This document shows positions 7,362 to 15,686 of a stretch of DNA of 64,000 nt, piece by piece. The stretch is taken from positions 1,054,001 to 1,118,000 of the forward strand of contig JADJUW010000001.1 in NCBI GenBank assembly GCA_016716835.1, written 5' to 3'. The notes under the pieces were generated by a model, which made no database searches, had not been told where the DNA came from, and saw only the letters and a program-made list of their open reading frames with translations. The position numbers were made by a program, and so were the translations under genes. The DNA is from Myxococcales bacterium. GTDB taxonomy: Bacteria > Myxococcota_A > Polyangia > Haliangiales > Haliangiaceae. Numbering within the stretch: position 1 is the first letter of the stretch; the number at the start of each line of letters is the position of its first letter.

Positions 7362-8039
7362 ATGTTGCCTCGATGGCACGTCGCTGGGTGGTTGTTCGCG
7401 GCGCAGCTCATGGCGCTGGTAACGAGCGCGGCGCGGGCCAACTCGGCGGCGGTGGCGCCGCCGCCGTTGGCGGCCGCGGGCTCGCCGGACAAAAAGTCGT
7501 TGTATCTGACCGCGAAGGCCGACGAGGCCAAGCAGCCACATCGCAAGCACGCGCGCGCCCGCGACGCTCGGCGCAGCCGCGCGCCCGCGGTGAGGCTCGT
7601 CAACCTGCACAACCTTTGGACCAAGGAATGGCTCGTCGTCGAGGTGCCATTGCGCGGAGACATTTCACCGCCCTCGCCCGCCCGCGTGCGGGCGTTCTTG
7701 CGCTGCCACTTTACGGATGAAGAAATCGAGGCGCTCGACCAGCGCCCGCTGCGGCTAGCGCTCGAGGCTGCGCGCCACTTTAAGGCGTCACGGATCGACA
7801 TTATTTCGGGCTACCGCTCGCCCAAGTATAATCTTATGCTGCGCAAGAAAGGCCGCGAGGTCGCGCGCGACAGCCAACACACCAAGGGCAACGCGGTCGA
7901 TATTCGGCTGCCAGATGTTTCGCCCCGAGCCTTGTCAAAATGGATTCGCGGCAAGCGGCTTGGTGGGGTCGGCATCTATCGGACGAGCGGATTTGTTCAC
8001 GTCGACAGCGGTCCGATTCGTTCGTGGTCTGGCCGCTAG
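7362..8039 (+). CDS. DUF882 / YcbK-like exported LAS-type metallopeptidase
   Basis: A signal peptide (about residues 1-26, ending in SAARA) and a basic linker precede a domain of the DUF882/peptidase M15 type. The zinc-site residues are visible: SQHTKGNAVD supplies His173 and Asp180, and FVHVDSG supplies His213. SGYRSPKYN and GGVGIYRTSGFVHVD are family hallmarks. Such enzymes act on peptidoglycan cross-links in the periplasm. It starts two bases after the larE-like stop, so it shares the transcript, but its link to sulfur chemistry is unclear. The operon terminator overlaps its stop codon. Confidence 0.88.
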   Translation: MLPRWHVAGWLFAAQLMALVTSAARANSAAVAPPPLAAAGSPDKKSLYLTAKADEAKQPHRKHARARDARRSRAPAVRLVNLHNLWTKEWLVVEVPLRGDISPPSPARVRAFLRCHFTDEEIEALDQRPLRLALEAARHFKASRIDIISGYRSPKYNLMLRKKGREVARDSQHTKGNAVDIRLPDVSPRALSKWIRGKRLGGVGIYRTSGFVHVDSGPIRSWSGR

Positions 8040-8066
8040 TTGGGTGCCAGAATCTAGCGGTTTTTT
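8033..8066 (+). terminator. Intrinsic terminator of the rrf2-cysK operon
   Basis: CCGCTAG (8033-8039), which contains the DUF882 stop codon, pairs perfectly with CTAGCGG (8054-8060) across a 14-base loop, and six T residues follow (8061-8066). No other gene follows on the plus strand until 9129. Confidence 0.7.
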
Positions 8067-8294
8067 CGACGCGCGAACCATGTAGGACAAGTAGGAGCTT
8101 TGGCCCCCCTAGCCTGACACCCGTCCGGTCGGCGGACACATCTGTCCGTGCTCCGGACGTTCAGTTGTCCACATCGCCTGCGGCAAAATGTTACTTGACA
8201 TTTTGACTACTTAACGGAAATGACGCTAACGGCTGTGGATAAACTGTGCGCGCAAATGGTGCAGCGCATCATGAACTGCCGCGATTCCGACTAG

Positions 8295-9077
8295 TTAGCG
8301 CGTTGCGTTATCTTGCGCCGGCGATGGTTGCGTTTTGCCAAGCAGCTCGCACGCTCGAAGTTCACCTTGATCGCACGCCAAACCGAGCCACATGGCCGCC
8401 GGTGCCGCGCCCTTGGGTACGCCGCTGCCACGCAGGTATGCCTCACCCACGATGCGGCACGCGCTGGCGTCTCCGTTGTTGCAAGCGCGCACAAACCACG
8501 GCACCGAGCTTTTCGCCGGATCGGCCGACGCGAGCTTCTGATCGCGATATGCGGCGCCCAGCGACGAGCACGCCAGCGCCAGCCCGCTCTCGCACGCCGC
8601 GGTGAGTCGCTGCTCGGCGAGCGCGGGGTTGCGCGCAAGGCCCTTGCCGTCGAGCGCCATCAACGCCCAGTTGCGGCACGCAAGCGAGCTGCCCGCGGCG
8701 CAGCCCTGATCATACAAGCTCGCGGCCTTGGGGGCATCGGCGACCACGCCTAGCCCAAGCGCATACGCGAGGCCCAGGTTGTTGCATCCCGCCGCGGAGC
8801 CTAGCTCGCATGCGCGGGCAAATAGTGTCGCGGCTTTGGCGGGATCGGGCGACACGCCAATGCCCTCGCTGGTGATCACGCCTGCATTGCGACACGCCTC
8901 GCCGTCGCGGCGCTCACATGCCGCAAGCAAAACGGCCAACCCCTCTCGCAACGCGGGCGTGGCAGGAATGCGCGCCTGCGCCTCGGTGCGCGGCGAGGCG
9001 TCATTTTTTTGTGACGCCGTGCCGCCCTCGCAGGCCGCCGCGCAAACGATGATAAGCAGTGCCGCTTCGAGACGCAT
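8295..9077 (-). CDS. Sel1-repeat, cysteine-rich lipoprotein (HcpA-like)
   Basis: A short signal peptide ends in CAAAC, a lipobox-like site, followed by a Ser/Pro linker. The remainder holds six Sel1-like repeats, each with a C-x7-C pair (ACERRDGEAC, ACELGSAAGC, GCAAGSSLAC, ACESGLALAC, ACNNGDASAC, ACDQGELRAC). In HcpA-type proteins these pairs form one disulfide per helix pair, consistent with an oxidising periplasm. Sel1 proteins are protein-protein interaction scaffolds; the partner is unknown. It is convergent with the sulfur operon. The 228 bases between the terminator and this gene hold no gene I can support. Confidence 0.85.
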   Translation of the reverse strand: MRLEAALLIIVCAAACEGGTASQKNDASPRTEAQARIPATPALREGLAVLLAACERRDGEACRNAGVITSEGIGVSPDPAKAATLFARACELGSAAGCNNLGLAYALGLGVVADAPKAASLYDQGCAAGSSLACRNWALMALDGKGLARNPALAEQRLTAACESGLALACSSLGAAYRDQKLASADPAKSSVPWFVRACNNGDASACRIVGEAYLRGSGVPKGAAPAAMWLGLACDQGELRACELLGKTQPSPAQDNATR

Positions 9078-9128
9078 GCCGCGTTTTAGAGGCTTTCGCG
9101 GCCACTGACAACCGGCTATAGTCTGGCC

Positions 9129-9860
9129 GTGAAGATCGTCGAAGAGATGGCGGGACGCGCGCGCGATGCGGGGGCCAGGGCGAGGACGGAGATCCCCACC
9201 ACCACGTTGGGTGTCGTTACCGATAATTGTGATCCGGAAGGGCTAGCGCGGGTTCGCTGCAAATATCCGCTGTTCGCCGACGATCTCATGGGCGCGTGGG
9301 CACCCTTGGTCGCGCCTGGGGCAGGACCGCAGAGCGGTTGGTTCTTCTTGCCCAATGTCGGCGACGAGGTGCTCGTTGCCTTTGAGCACGACGACATCAA
9401 CCGGCCGGTGGTACTCGGCATGCTGTGGTCGGCGCAGCGTCCACCGCCGCATGACGCCGCCGACGCGGAAAGCTCGCTCCTAACCTTGGCATCTAACGAA
9501 AAAGGGGCGCGCATCGAGTTTGACGACAAGGCCGACGAGATTCGGCTATTTGCGCCCGGCGATAAAACCACCATGACGCTGAGCAAGGACGGCATCGCGA
9601 TCAAGACCGACGGCGATGTTGCGTTGACTTCGATGCAGGGCCGCGTCGTCATTGCCGGCAAGGAGGTCGAGCTGGTCGCGAGCACCACCCTTACCGCCAC
9701 CGGCATGCAAGAGATTGCGGTCATTGGCTCGTCTGAAGTCAAGATCACCGGCAAGCCATCGATTCAAGCCGCGGCGCCGCAGCTGACGTTTGGCGGCACC
9801 GTAAGCGCCAGCAGCAGCGCCGCCGCCAAAAATGAGGTTATCGCGGATCCGCTGGGGTAG
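9129..9860 (+). CDS. Orphan contractile-injection spike (phage baseplate V / VgrG C-terminal-like)
   Basis: After about 25 residues comes an OB-fold of the gp5/VgrG type: GVVTDNCDPEGLARVRCKYP, a WAPL strand, GWFFLPNVGDEVLVAFEHDD and RPVVLGMLW. Next is a repetitive beta-rich region (roughly 110-220) that fits the trimeric beta-helix of a spike. The start is a GTG at 9129. No sheath, tube, baseplate wedge or ATPase genes are in the window, so either the spike serves a system encoded elsewhere or it carries a cargo. Peptidoglycan-active proteins are encoded 1.5-6 kb downstream on the same strand. Its end overlaps the 3' end of the next, opposing gene by 23 bases. Confidence 0.82.
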   Translation: MKIVEEMAGRARDAGARARTEIPTTTLGVVTDNCDPEGLARVRCKYPLFADDLMGAWAPLVAPGAGPQSGWFFLPNVGDEVLVAFEHDDINRPVVLGMLWSAQRPPPHDAADAESSLLTLASNEKGARIEFDDKADEIRLFAPGDKTTMTLSKDGIAIKTDGDVALTSMQGRVVIAGKEVELVASTTLTATGMQEIAVIGSSEVKITGKPSIQAAAPQLTFGGTVSASSSAAAKNEVIADPLG

Positions 9861-11244
9861 CGGTCGGCGCTGGCGTACGCAAGTCCCGCTCGCCGATGCG
9901 CCGTAGGTCGGCATGAATGCGCAGCAATTCATCGAGATACGGCGGATTGCGATGAAGCGCCGCCGCGTCGTGAGGGCCAGCCAAAGCCGCCGGCGAGCTG
10001 CGTATCACCGCACCCGCGCGATCGACTAGCATACGCGCTTGCGGCGGTTTTTCACGCTGATCGAGGTGCGCCACCGATGACCACACCGGCTTGCCGCCCT
10101 CCCCGCGCACCACCGACGTAAAAAATATCCAGCGTTCGTCCGCCGACAGCGAAGGCCCGCTCTCATCGGTGCCGCCGAGCTCGACCACCCAGCGCGGCGT
10201 GGCGCCCGGGGAGGCGACAAACGCGATATCCGCGTCGACGGCGCCGCCCCGCGCATGCGGCGCCGAGAAATAAATCCCCGCCGCGCCAAACGTTGGCGTC
10301 GTATCGGCCGGGCCTTGCGTCCACGGCTCGATCGTCCCATCCGGCAAGCGCACCTCGATCGTACTTTGCGCGGCCCCGCCCGCGACGCGCACGATCGACG
10401 TATACGCCACCGCGCCGTCGGCGCGCGCCGACAACATCAGCTCATCGCCTGGCGCGTCTGTCAGGCGCTCCGGCTTGGTCGCCGTGCCTTCGAGCGATGC
10501 GTCGATGCGCCAAAGATCAAATGTGCCGCCGCGGTTGCTAGCAAATATCACCGTGCGCCCATCGGCCAGCCACACCGGGTCGGTATCGATGGCCGCATCA
10601 ACCGTTAGCCGCACGGGCGTCGATGGCACGCCTACGGGGCCTTCAAGGGAGGCGACCCACAAGCTTGACTGATGCACGCTGTCGCGCCCACGCGAGGAGG
10701 CAAACACGAGACGCTTGCCATCGGCCGATACGCTCGCCGCGCGGTCAATGACCGAGGTTTGCGCCGCCTCCACCACCTCATACAAACGATCGCCGCTGCC
10801 GCCGATTGCCACCAACCTGCCACCCGCCCGCCGCTCGGTGACAATGGCCACCGCGTGCTCCTGGCGCTCGCCCGCCGCGGTGACGGCCCGCCCCCCCGTT
10901 GGGCTTTGGCAGCTGGGCAGCGCACTTAGGGCAATAGCCGCGCCTGGCAAGACGCCGAGCGCGCGCGAAAAAAAAATGCGGAAGCTCACTGAGCGCCGCA
11001 ACAACTTACTTGCTGGCGGGCGCCGCCGCGGGCCCGCGGTCTTGGTAACTTCGGCAGGGGTGGTCTCGGTCGTCTCAGCTACGCGCTTGGGCGGCACCGC
11101 GAAAAAGATGCCTGCGATCATCACCACCAAGGCGACGGCGGTAACGATCGCGGCGGTCTTGGCTTTGGCGAGGCCGTCCACCATGTGTTGTTCGTAGACG
11201 ACAAAGCTCTGCTCTTGTTCGGGCGGAAATGACGAAAAGTCCAT
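9838..11244 (-). CDS. PD40/TolB-like beta-propeller lipoprotein joined to an N-terminal single-pass membrane segment (probably two genes)
   Basis: As read, 468 aa. Residues 1-80 form a small membrane protein: a hydrophilic start (MDFSSFPPEQEQ), one helix (IVTAVALVVMIAGIFFAVPP) and a Thr/Pro-rich tail. At about residue 86 (GTG at 10989) a second signal peptide begins, ending in SALPSC, a lipobox-like site. The rest has PD40 strands such as DGKRLVFASSRG and DGRTVIFASNRGG, giving a five- to six-bladed propeller like TolB. In the -1 frame the first part would end naturally in GPAAAPASK followed by TAA (11008-11006), 16 bases before that GTG. A single missing base may therefore have fused two genes. 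A true fusion cannot be excluded. Confidence 0.7.
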   Translation of the reverse strand: MDFSSFPPEQEQSFVVYEQHMVDGLAKAKTAAIVTAVALVVMIAGIFFAVPPKRVAETTETTPAEVTKTAGPRRRPPASKLLRRSVSFRIFFSRALGVLPGAAIALSALPSCQSPTGGRAVTAAGERQEHAVAIVTERRAGGRLVAIGGSGDRLYEVVEAAQTSVIDRAASVSADGKRLVFASSRGRDSVHQSSLWVASLEGPVGVPSTPVRLTVDAAIDTDPVWLADGRTVIFASNRGGTFDLWRIDASLEGTATKPERLTDAPGDELMLSARADGAVAYTSIVRVAGGAAQSTIEVRLPDGTIEPWTQGPADTTPTFGAAGIYFSAPHARGGAVDADIAFVASPGATPRWVVELGGTDESGPSLSADERWIFFTSVVRGEGGKPVWSSVAHLDQREKPPQARMLVDRAGAVIRSSPAALAGPHDAAALHRNPPYLDELLRIHADLRRIGERDLRTPAPTATPADPR

Positions 11245-11335
11245 GCGGCACCTTAGGCCTGGCCCGCGCGCGCGTCAATGGCGCCGCCCGTCGCCGTCGC
11301 CCCTGGCTTGCGGCCGTTTGCGCTATGGTGCCGGG

Positions 11336-12040
11336 GTGAAGCAGTCGCGCACGGAACGGACGAGCGGACCCAGGGCCCGCGGCCTGGTTTTCGTGATGGC
11401 CGCCGCCCTGTGGCTGCTTGACGCGGCGCGCGCGATCGGTGAAGTTGCGCCGCCGAGCGCTCTTTGGCCCGCCCGCGTCGACATTGGCATTTGGGTCGCG
11501 GACCACGATGGCGACGGCATTCCAAACGGCCAGGACGTGCTCGTCGGCGCCCAAAAGGTCCTGGCACACCGCGCGACCTACGACGCGGCTTACTATTCGC
11601 TCACGTTTCCGCGCGGCGATATACCGGCCGATCGCGCCGCCTGCGCCGACGTCTTGGTGCGCGCGCTGCGCCATGCCGGCGTTGACCTCCAGCTCGAGCT
11701 GTGGCGCGACATCGCGCGCGCGCCCAGCGCCTACCCGATGGTGAGGCGACGCGATCCAAATATCGACCATCGCCGCGTAAAAACCTTGCTGCCGTACTTT
11801 TTGCGTCACGTGGCGCAACGCAGCCCACGCGGCGATGACCCAGCGGATCCCGTGTTGCCCGGGGACATCATTTTCTTTGATACGATGCGGGCCATGAAAG
11901 GGCCCGACCATGTCGGTATTGCTAGCGATCGCTGGGTCGACGGGGTCCCGCTGGTGATTGGCGCGCTGTCATCACGCACGCCCGTGGCGGAGCTGCCGCT
12001 GCTGCGCGCTATGCTCATCACCCATCGGTTTCGTCTATGA
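11336..12040 (+). CDS. DUF1287 family exported protein (NlpC/P60-like fold)
   Basis: The GTG at 11336 gives a clean signal peptide (MKQSRTERTSGPRARGLVFV, then a hydrophobic core ending in DAARA). The DUF1287 pattern follows: FPRGDIPADRAACADVLVRA, GVDLQLELWRDIARAP, DPNIDHRRVKTL and a C-terminal LPGDIIFFDT...GPDHVGIASDRW. ACADVLVRALR would contain the nucleophilic Cys, and DHVGIAS the His, of a papain-like site related to NlpC/P60 enzymes. Activity has, as far as I know, not been established for the family. The stop overlaps the next ATG (ATGA), indicating translational coupling with the VWA-FHA gene. Confidence 0.85.
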   Translation: MKQSRTERTSGPRARGLVFVMAAALWLLDAARAIGEVAPPSALWPARVDIGIWVADHDGDGIPNGQDVLVGAQKVLAHRATYDAAYYSLTFPRGDIPADRAACADVLVRALRHAGVDLQLELWRDIARAPSAYPMVRRRDPNIDHRRVKTLLPYFLRHVAQRSPRGDDPADPVLPGDIIFFDTMRAMKGPDHVGIASDRWVDGVPLVIGALSSRTPVAELPLLRAMLITHRFRL

Positions 12041-13506
12041 AGCGGGCCGGCATGGCCTGCGGGCTTGTCGTCTGCGCCATGGCGTCGTGGCAGCAAGGGC
12101 CATGGGGCCGCGCGTTTGCCGACCCGCCGTCCGTCCGCCCGCCGGTGGTCCTTGATGCGCTGCGCATCGAGCCTAGCCCCTTGCCCGGGCGCGCCATGTT
12201 GCAGCTTTTGGTGCGCGCGGTTGATGCCACGGGCAACCCGCGCGCAATCGCAACCGCGTCCGGCGGTGGTGGATGGCGGCTGATCATGGGGCAGCGCGAG
12301 CTAGACGTGCCGGTGGTCATCTCGCGCGCGTCCGCCGCAGACGTCGAAACCGCGCTCGCGCTGGTGATTTCCACGTCCCCCGACTTTGGCACGGTGCTTC
12401 CTTTGATTGCGCACGCGCTTGATGAAGAGATTCTTGCGGCGCTGCGCAAGGACGACCGCGTCGCGGTGCTGACCTACGCCACTACGATCGGCGGCACGAG
12501 TCGCATGGCCACGGTCGCTGGGGCCAAGGCGGCGCTGCAAGCGATCGCGCCCGACGAAGAGGCGGCGAGCCCGGCGTTTGCCGATGCCGTCGAGCGCGCG
12601 ATCGCGGCCGTCGAACGCTACCGTTCGGATCGCCCCGGCGTGCTGGTTCGGCGCGTGGTCATCGTCGTGTCCGACGGCATCGATGGCGCGCTTGATCGCG
12701 ACCGCATCACGGCGCTGGGCGTGCGCGCGGCGCGCAAGGGCGTGCGCCTTTTTGCCGTCGCCTATGCGCCCACGGGGAGCAAGGAGCCGCTACTAAATCT
12801 CGGCGAGCTCGCCAAGCAAAGCCTGGGCACGTTGCGGTGGGTGCGCACCGATGCCGCGCAGGCGTTCCGCGAGCAGATGTCGCGGCTCGCCGCCGAACTC
12901 GCCGAAGCGTACGTCCTGACCGCGTTCGTGCTGCCGCCTGCCGGCGCCGCCGATGTGCGGGCCCTGGCGATCATTGGCGATGCGGAGGTTAAGACCAATG
13001 AGCTGGCGTGGCGAGCACCCAGCTGCGGCGTGACGTGCACCCTCATCGAGGGCGCGTGCAGCGATACGGCATGTATGGCGGCACCGGTTACGAGGCCGCT
13101 CGCGGCGCAACTATGGCGCCTCGCGCCGTACCCGCTGGGCGCCGTGCTCGTGCTTGCGCTACTCCTCGCGTGGCGGCGCACTGGCACCAAGCGGCGCGGC
13201 GGCGCGCCCTTGCCGCAACAAACCTGGGTGTGCCTGCGCGGCCCGACCCCCGGCGCCACGGCGAAGGTGAGCGTCGGCGACGTACTCGGCAAGCATCGAG
13301 GGTGCCGCGTCACCATCGCCGACCCCAGCGTCTCCGATCAGCATGCGGAGATTCGCGTCGATCGCGAGGGCAACTGGGTGATCCGCGACCTCGGCTCCAC
13401 CAATGGCACGTTTATCGGCGGCGTACGGGTCACCCAAGGCACGCTAAGACTTGGCACCATCGTCGGGCTGGGCGCCACCCAATGGCGCGTGATGGCGCAG
13501 ACGTAG
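12037..13506 (+). CDS. Exported VWA-domain protein with C-terminal FHA domain
   Basis: Signal peptide at residues 1-29 (ending AFADP). A von Willebrand A-like domain spans about 95-300 (ALVISTSPDFGTVLPLI, VVIVVSDGIDGALDRD, VRLFAVAYAP). The metal site is degenerate, since DxSxS is read as STSPD. A transmembrane helix (about 365-385, YPLGAVLVLALLLAW) leads to a basic stretch, KRRG. The C-terminal FHA domain (about 395-489) has GKHRGCRVTIADPSVSDQHAEI and DLGSTNGTFIGG, the phosphothreonine-binding loops. The topology puts VWA in the periplasm and FHA in the cytoplasm, so it may link an envelope event to Ser/Thr kinase signalling. It is coupled to the DUF1287 gene. Confidence 0.85.
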   Translation: MKRAGMACGLVVCAMASWQQGPWGRAFADPPSVRPPVVLDALRIEPSPLPGRAMLQLLVRAVDATGNPRAIATASGGGGWRLIMGQRELDVPVVISRASAADVETALALVISTSPDFGTVLPLIAHALDEEILAALRKDDRVAVLTYATTIGGTSRMATVAGAKAALQAIAPDEEAASPAFADAVERAIAAVERYRSDRPGVLVRRVVIVVSDGIDGALDRDRITALGVRAARKGVRLFAVAYAPTGSKEPLLNLGELAKQSLGTLRWVRTDAAQAFREQMSRLAAELAEAYVLTAFVLPPAGAADVRALAIIGDAEVKTNELAWRAPSCGVTCTLIEGACSDTACMAAPVTRPLAAQLWRLAPYPLGAVLVLALLLAWRRTGTKRRGGAPLPQQTWVCLRGPTPGATAKVSVGDVLGKHRGCRVTIADPSVSDQHAEIRVDREGNWVIRDLGSTNGTFIGGVRVTQGTLRLGTIVGLGATQWRVMAQT

Positions 13507-13556
13507 TCAGGCCGCGCCGGTAGCCGCCCCCACCGCGATTAGGTAAGCTTGCCATC

Positions 13557-15493
13557 GTGGGCGACCTCATCATCGCGGGCCAGCGTTTCTCCATTGATGC
13601 GCCCATCGTCAATTTTGCGGAAGCGCCATTTTGGGACGCCAGCGCCGAGCGTTGCGTTGGCTCCAACGCTTGCGCCGACGGCATCTATCCGTTTGGCAAG
13701 GACGTTAAAAACCAGCGCGCGCGACGCTATTCGTATCGCGCGGCCTTGCGCCGCTACGGCGCCCATCCCCCGCTTGCCGCCGTGCGCGCCGTCATCCGCC
13801 AGTTCGTCGTGCACCACGACGGCTGCCCTGACTCGGCGACGTGCTGGAACGTGCTCCACAATGAGCGCGGGCTCTCGTGTCATTTTCTAATCGACAACGA
13901 TGGCACCATCTATCAGACGCTAGACCTCGCCTACAATGGCTATCACGCCGCGGACTTCAACCCGCACAGCATTGGCGTCGAGCTGAGTAACCGCGGCGAT
14001 GCGCTGAAAGATCCGTCGTACTACGCCAATCGCGGGCAAAAACGCGACGTCCGTCCGGTCAAGGTGCACAACCACACCTACTTGGCCTTTGACTATACCG
14101 AGGCACAATACCGAGCTATGCGCGCGCTGGCCGGCGGTTTGTCGCGGCTGCTGCCTAACTTGCCACTTGAATACCCGCAAGAGCTGCCGGGGCATCAGGC
14201 GTGGGGCATGCTCGAGGGTGGGCAAGGCTATAGCGGCTATCTCGGGCATTATCATTGCACGACGCGCAAGTGGGACCCTGGCCCGTTTGATCTAAAGGCG
14301 TTTTGCGAGGCGCTGCGCGGCGCGATGTGTTTTCCGCTCGCCATTCCCGCCGCCAAGGACGCGCGCGAAAAACCCGAGGTGCCGGCCACGGCCGAGGCCG
14401 TCGCCTCGGCGGTTAACGAGCTCTATCGCGCCAACGAAGAAACGGCCGACGGCGGCTTCTTTCCGTTTGGCCCGTGGGGGCAGTCGCGCCTGTGGCACGG
14501 CGGCGTGCATTTGGTGACCACCCACCAGGCGCCGGTTTTTTCGCCGTTTAGCGGCCGCGTCGTCGCGGCGCGCATGGGCGGCACGAGCGCGGTGGGCAGC
14601 ACGAATTTCGCGCTCGTCAAACACCGCATGAACGTCGGCCCGCAGCCCTTGCTGTTTTATTCGCTCTACATGCATCTCGCCGACGTGCAACGCCAAGCTG
14701 AAGCGACGCGCCCACCGCCACGCTGGCTGGCGTCGGCAATGGGCAAAAAACCATCCAAGGCTGGCGAGATTATTCTTTGTGATGAGCCCGTCGAAGGCGG
14801 CGAGGTGCTTGGCTATGTCGGCCTCGCCGGCCCCGCCGAGCTACTGCGCGCGCAACTTCATTTTTCGATCTTTTCGCCAGGCGAGCTATTTCGCGACGCC
14901 TCGCCCTCGCCATGGACCATGTACGATGGCAGCGCGGGCGGTCGGTTCTGCGATGTTGCCGACTTAGTCGCGCTCGTCGATGCCGATGGCAACGGCGATT
15001 TTTCGCGCGACGAACTGACCGACCTTTTTCTAAGCCTGGCGATCGCGATCTCTTGCGCTGGCTGGTGACGTACAACACCTCAGAATGGACGGCCGAGCCG
15101 TCATGGCTGGAGGCCCTGGCCGCCACGCCACAAGGGCGCGCGATGGAGGCCGGCGAACTCGCCGAGCGCGTCGAGGGAGAGGTGCTGCCCGCGCTTTGGT
15201 GGGACGAGCAGGTCGCGCGCCACGCGGGCTTGCCGCGCGATGGCGTGGTCTACCACTATCATCCAATTAGCTTTGTGCGCTACGTCAATGCGGCCTTGGC
15301 CGAGGCCGCCGCTGCGCCGCAAGATGCCGTGCTCGCCAAAGACGCCAGCGTCACCCCCGACGGCGTCACCGACGACTTTGGCGACAGCCGTGGTGACGAC
15401 GCCGTCTCGGACGCGGACCTCGCGGACGTCGACCCCTACAAAGATCTCACCCTCGAAGAAATGGCGACCGGATATGACGCGCTTATCGAATAA
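13557..15493 (+). CDS. N-acetylmuramoyl-L-alanine amidase with M23-like and EF-hand segments (frameshifted)
   Basis: The GTG start at 13557 opens a cytosol-like N-terminus with no signal peptide. Amidase_2/PGRP domain at about 80-265: FVVHHDGCPDS, IGVELSN and LGHYHCTTRKWDPGP carry the zinc ligands and Lys. A LytM/M23-like domain follows (about 300-460) with WHGGVHL, SLYMHL and QLHFSIF; the usual Asp of HxxxD is His. An EF-hand loop DADGNGDFSRDE lies near 480. The frame then stops at 15068, but the -1 frame continues without a break (KPGDRDLLRWLV) to 15493. The switch is at five T residues (15025-15029); one more T would restore a 645-residue protein. A peptidoglycan hydrolase without signal peptide near an orphan spike could be an injected effector; this is inference. 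Confidence 0.75.
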
Positions 15494-15668
15494 AGGCAGC
15501 GGTCGGCGACGACTTATGTTGGGCGCGCTGCTCACGGCGCTGTTGCCGACAAAGTGGTTGCGGACGGGTGCCCAGCAGGCGACGAACAACACGCCGCCGC
15601 CGATCTCGGGCGATGGCAGTCTCCCCACCGGGAATCGACGACCGCCGCGTTGGATCGGCCACATGTAG
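15474..15668 (+). CDS. Small 64-aa protein with Tat-like N-terminus
   Basis: Overlaps the end of the amidase gene by 20 bases. MTRLSNKGSGRRRLMLGALL resembles a twin-arginine signal, with arginines before a hydrophobic run, but it lacks the exact SRRxFLK consensus. The rest is short and rich in Pro, Asn and Thr, ending in WIGHM. No family is recognised. The overlap and direction suggest co-expression with the amidase, for example as a small secreted partner or immunity-like factor, but nothing confirms this. Confidence 0.4.
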   Translation: MTRLSNKGSGRRRLMLGALLTALLPTKWLRTGAQQATNNTPPPISGDGSLPTGNRRPPRWIGHM

Positions 15669-15679
15669 TGCCGTATACT
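15650..15679 (+). promoter_or_regulatory. Possible sigma-70 promoter for the beta-barrel gene
   Basis: TTGGAT (15650-15655) and TATACT (15674-15679) are 18 bases apart. Only the -10 box is close to consensus. Transcription would start near 15686, at the first possible ATG (15687), which favours the second ATG (15717) as the translation start. Confidence 0.35.
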
Positions 15680-15686
15680 TTACGTC

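Noticed and set aside
8195..8223. TTGACA box as a promoter in the gap after the sulfur operon
   Set aside because: No acceptable -10 box at the right distance and no plus-strand gene before 9129.
15021..15032. Programmed -1 frameshift in the amidase gene at the T-run
   Set aside because: There is no X-XXY-YYZ heptamer in the zero frame and no clear downstream stem; a missing T in a homopolymer is simpler, and similar breaks occur in other genes.
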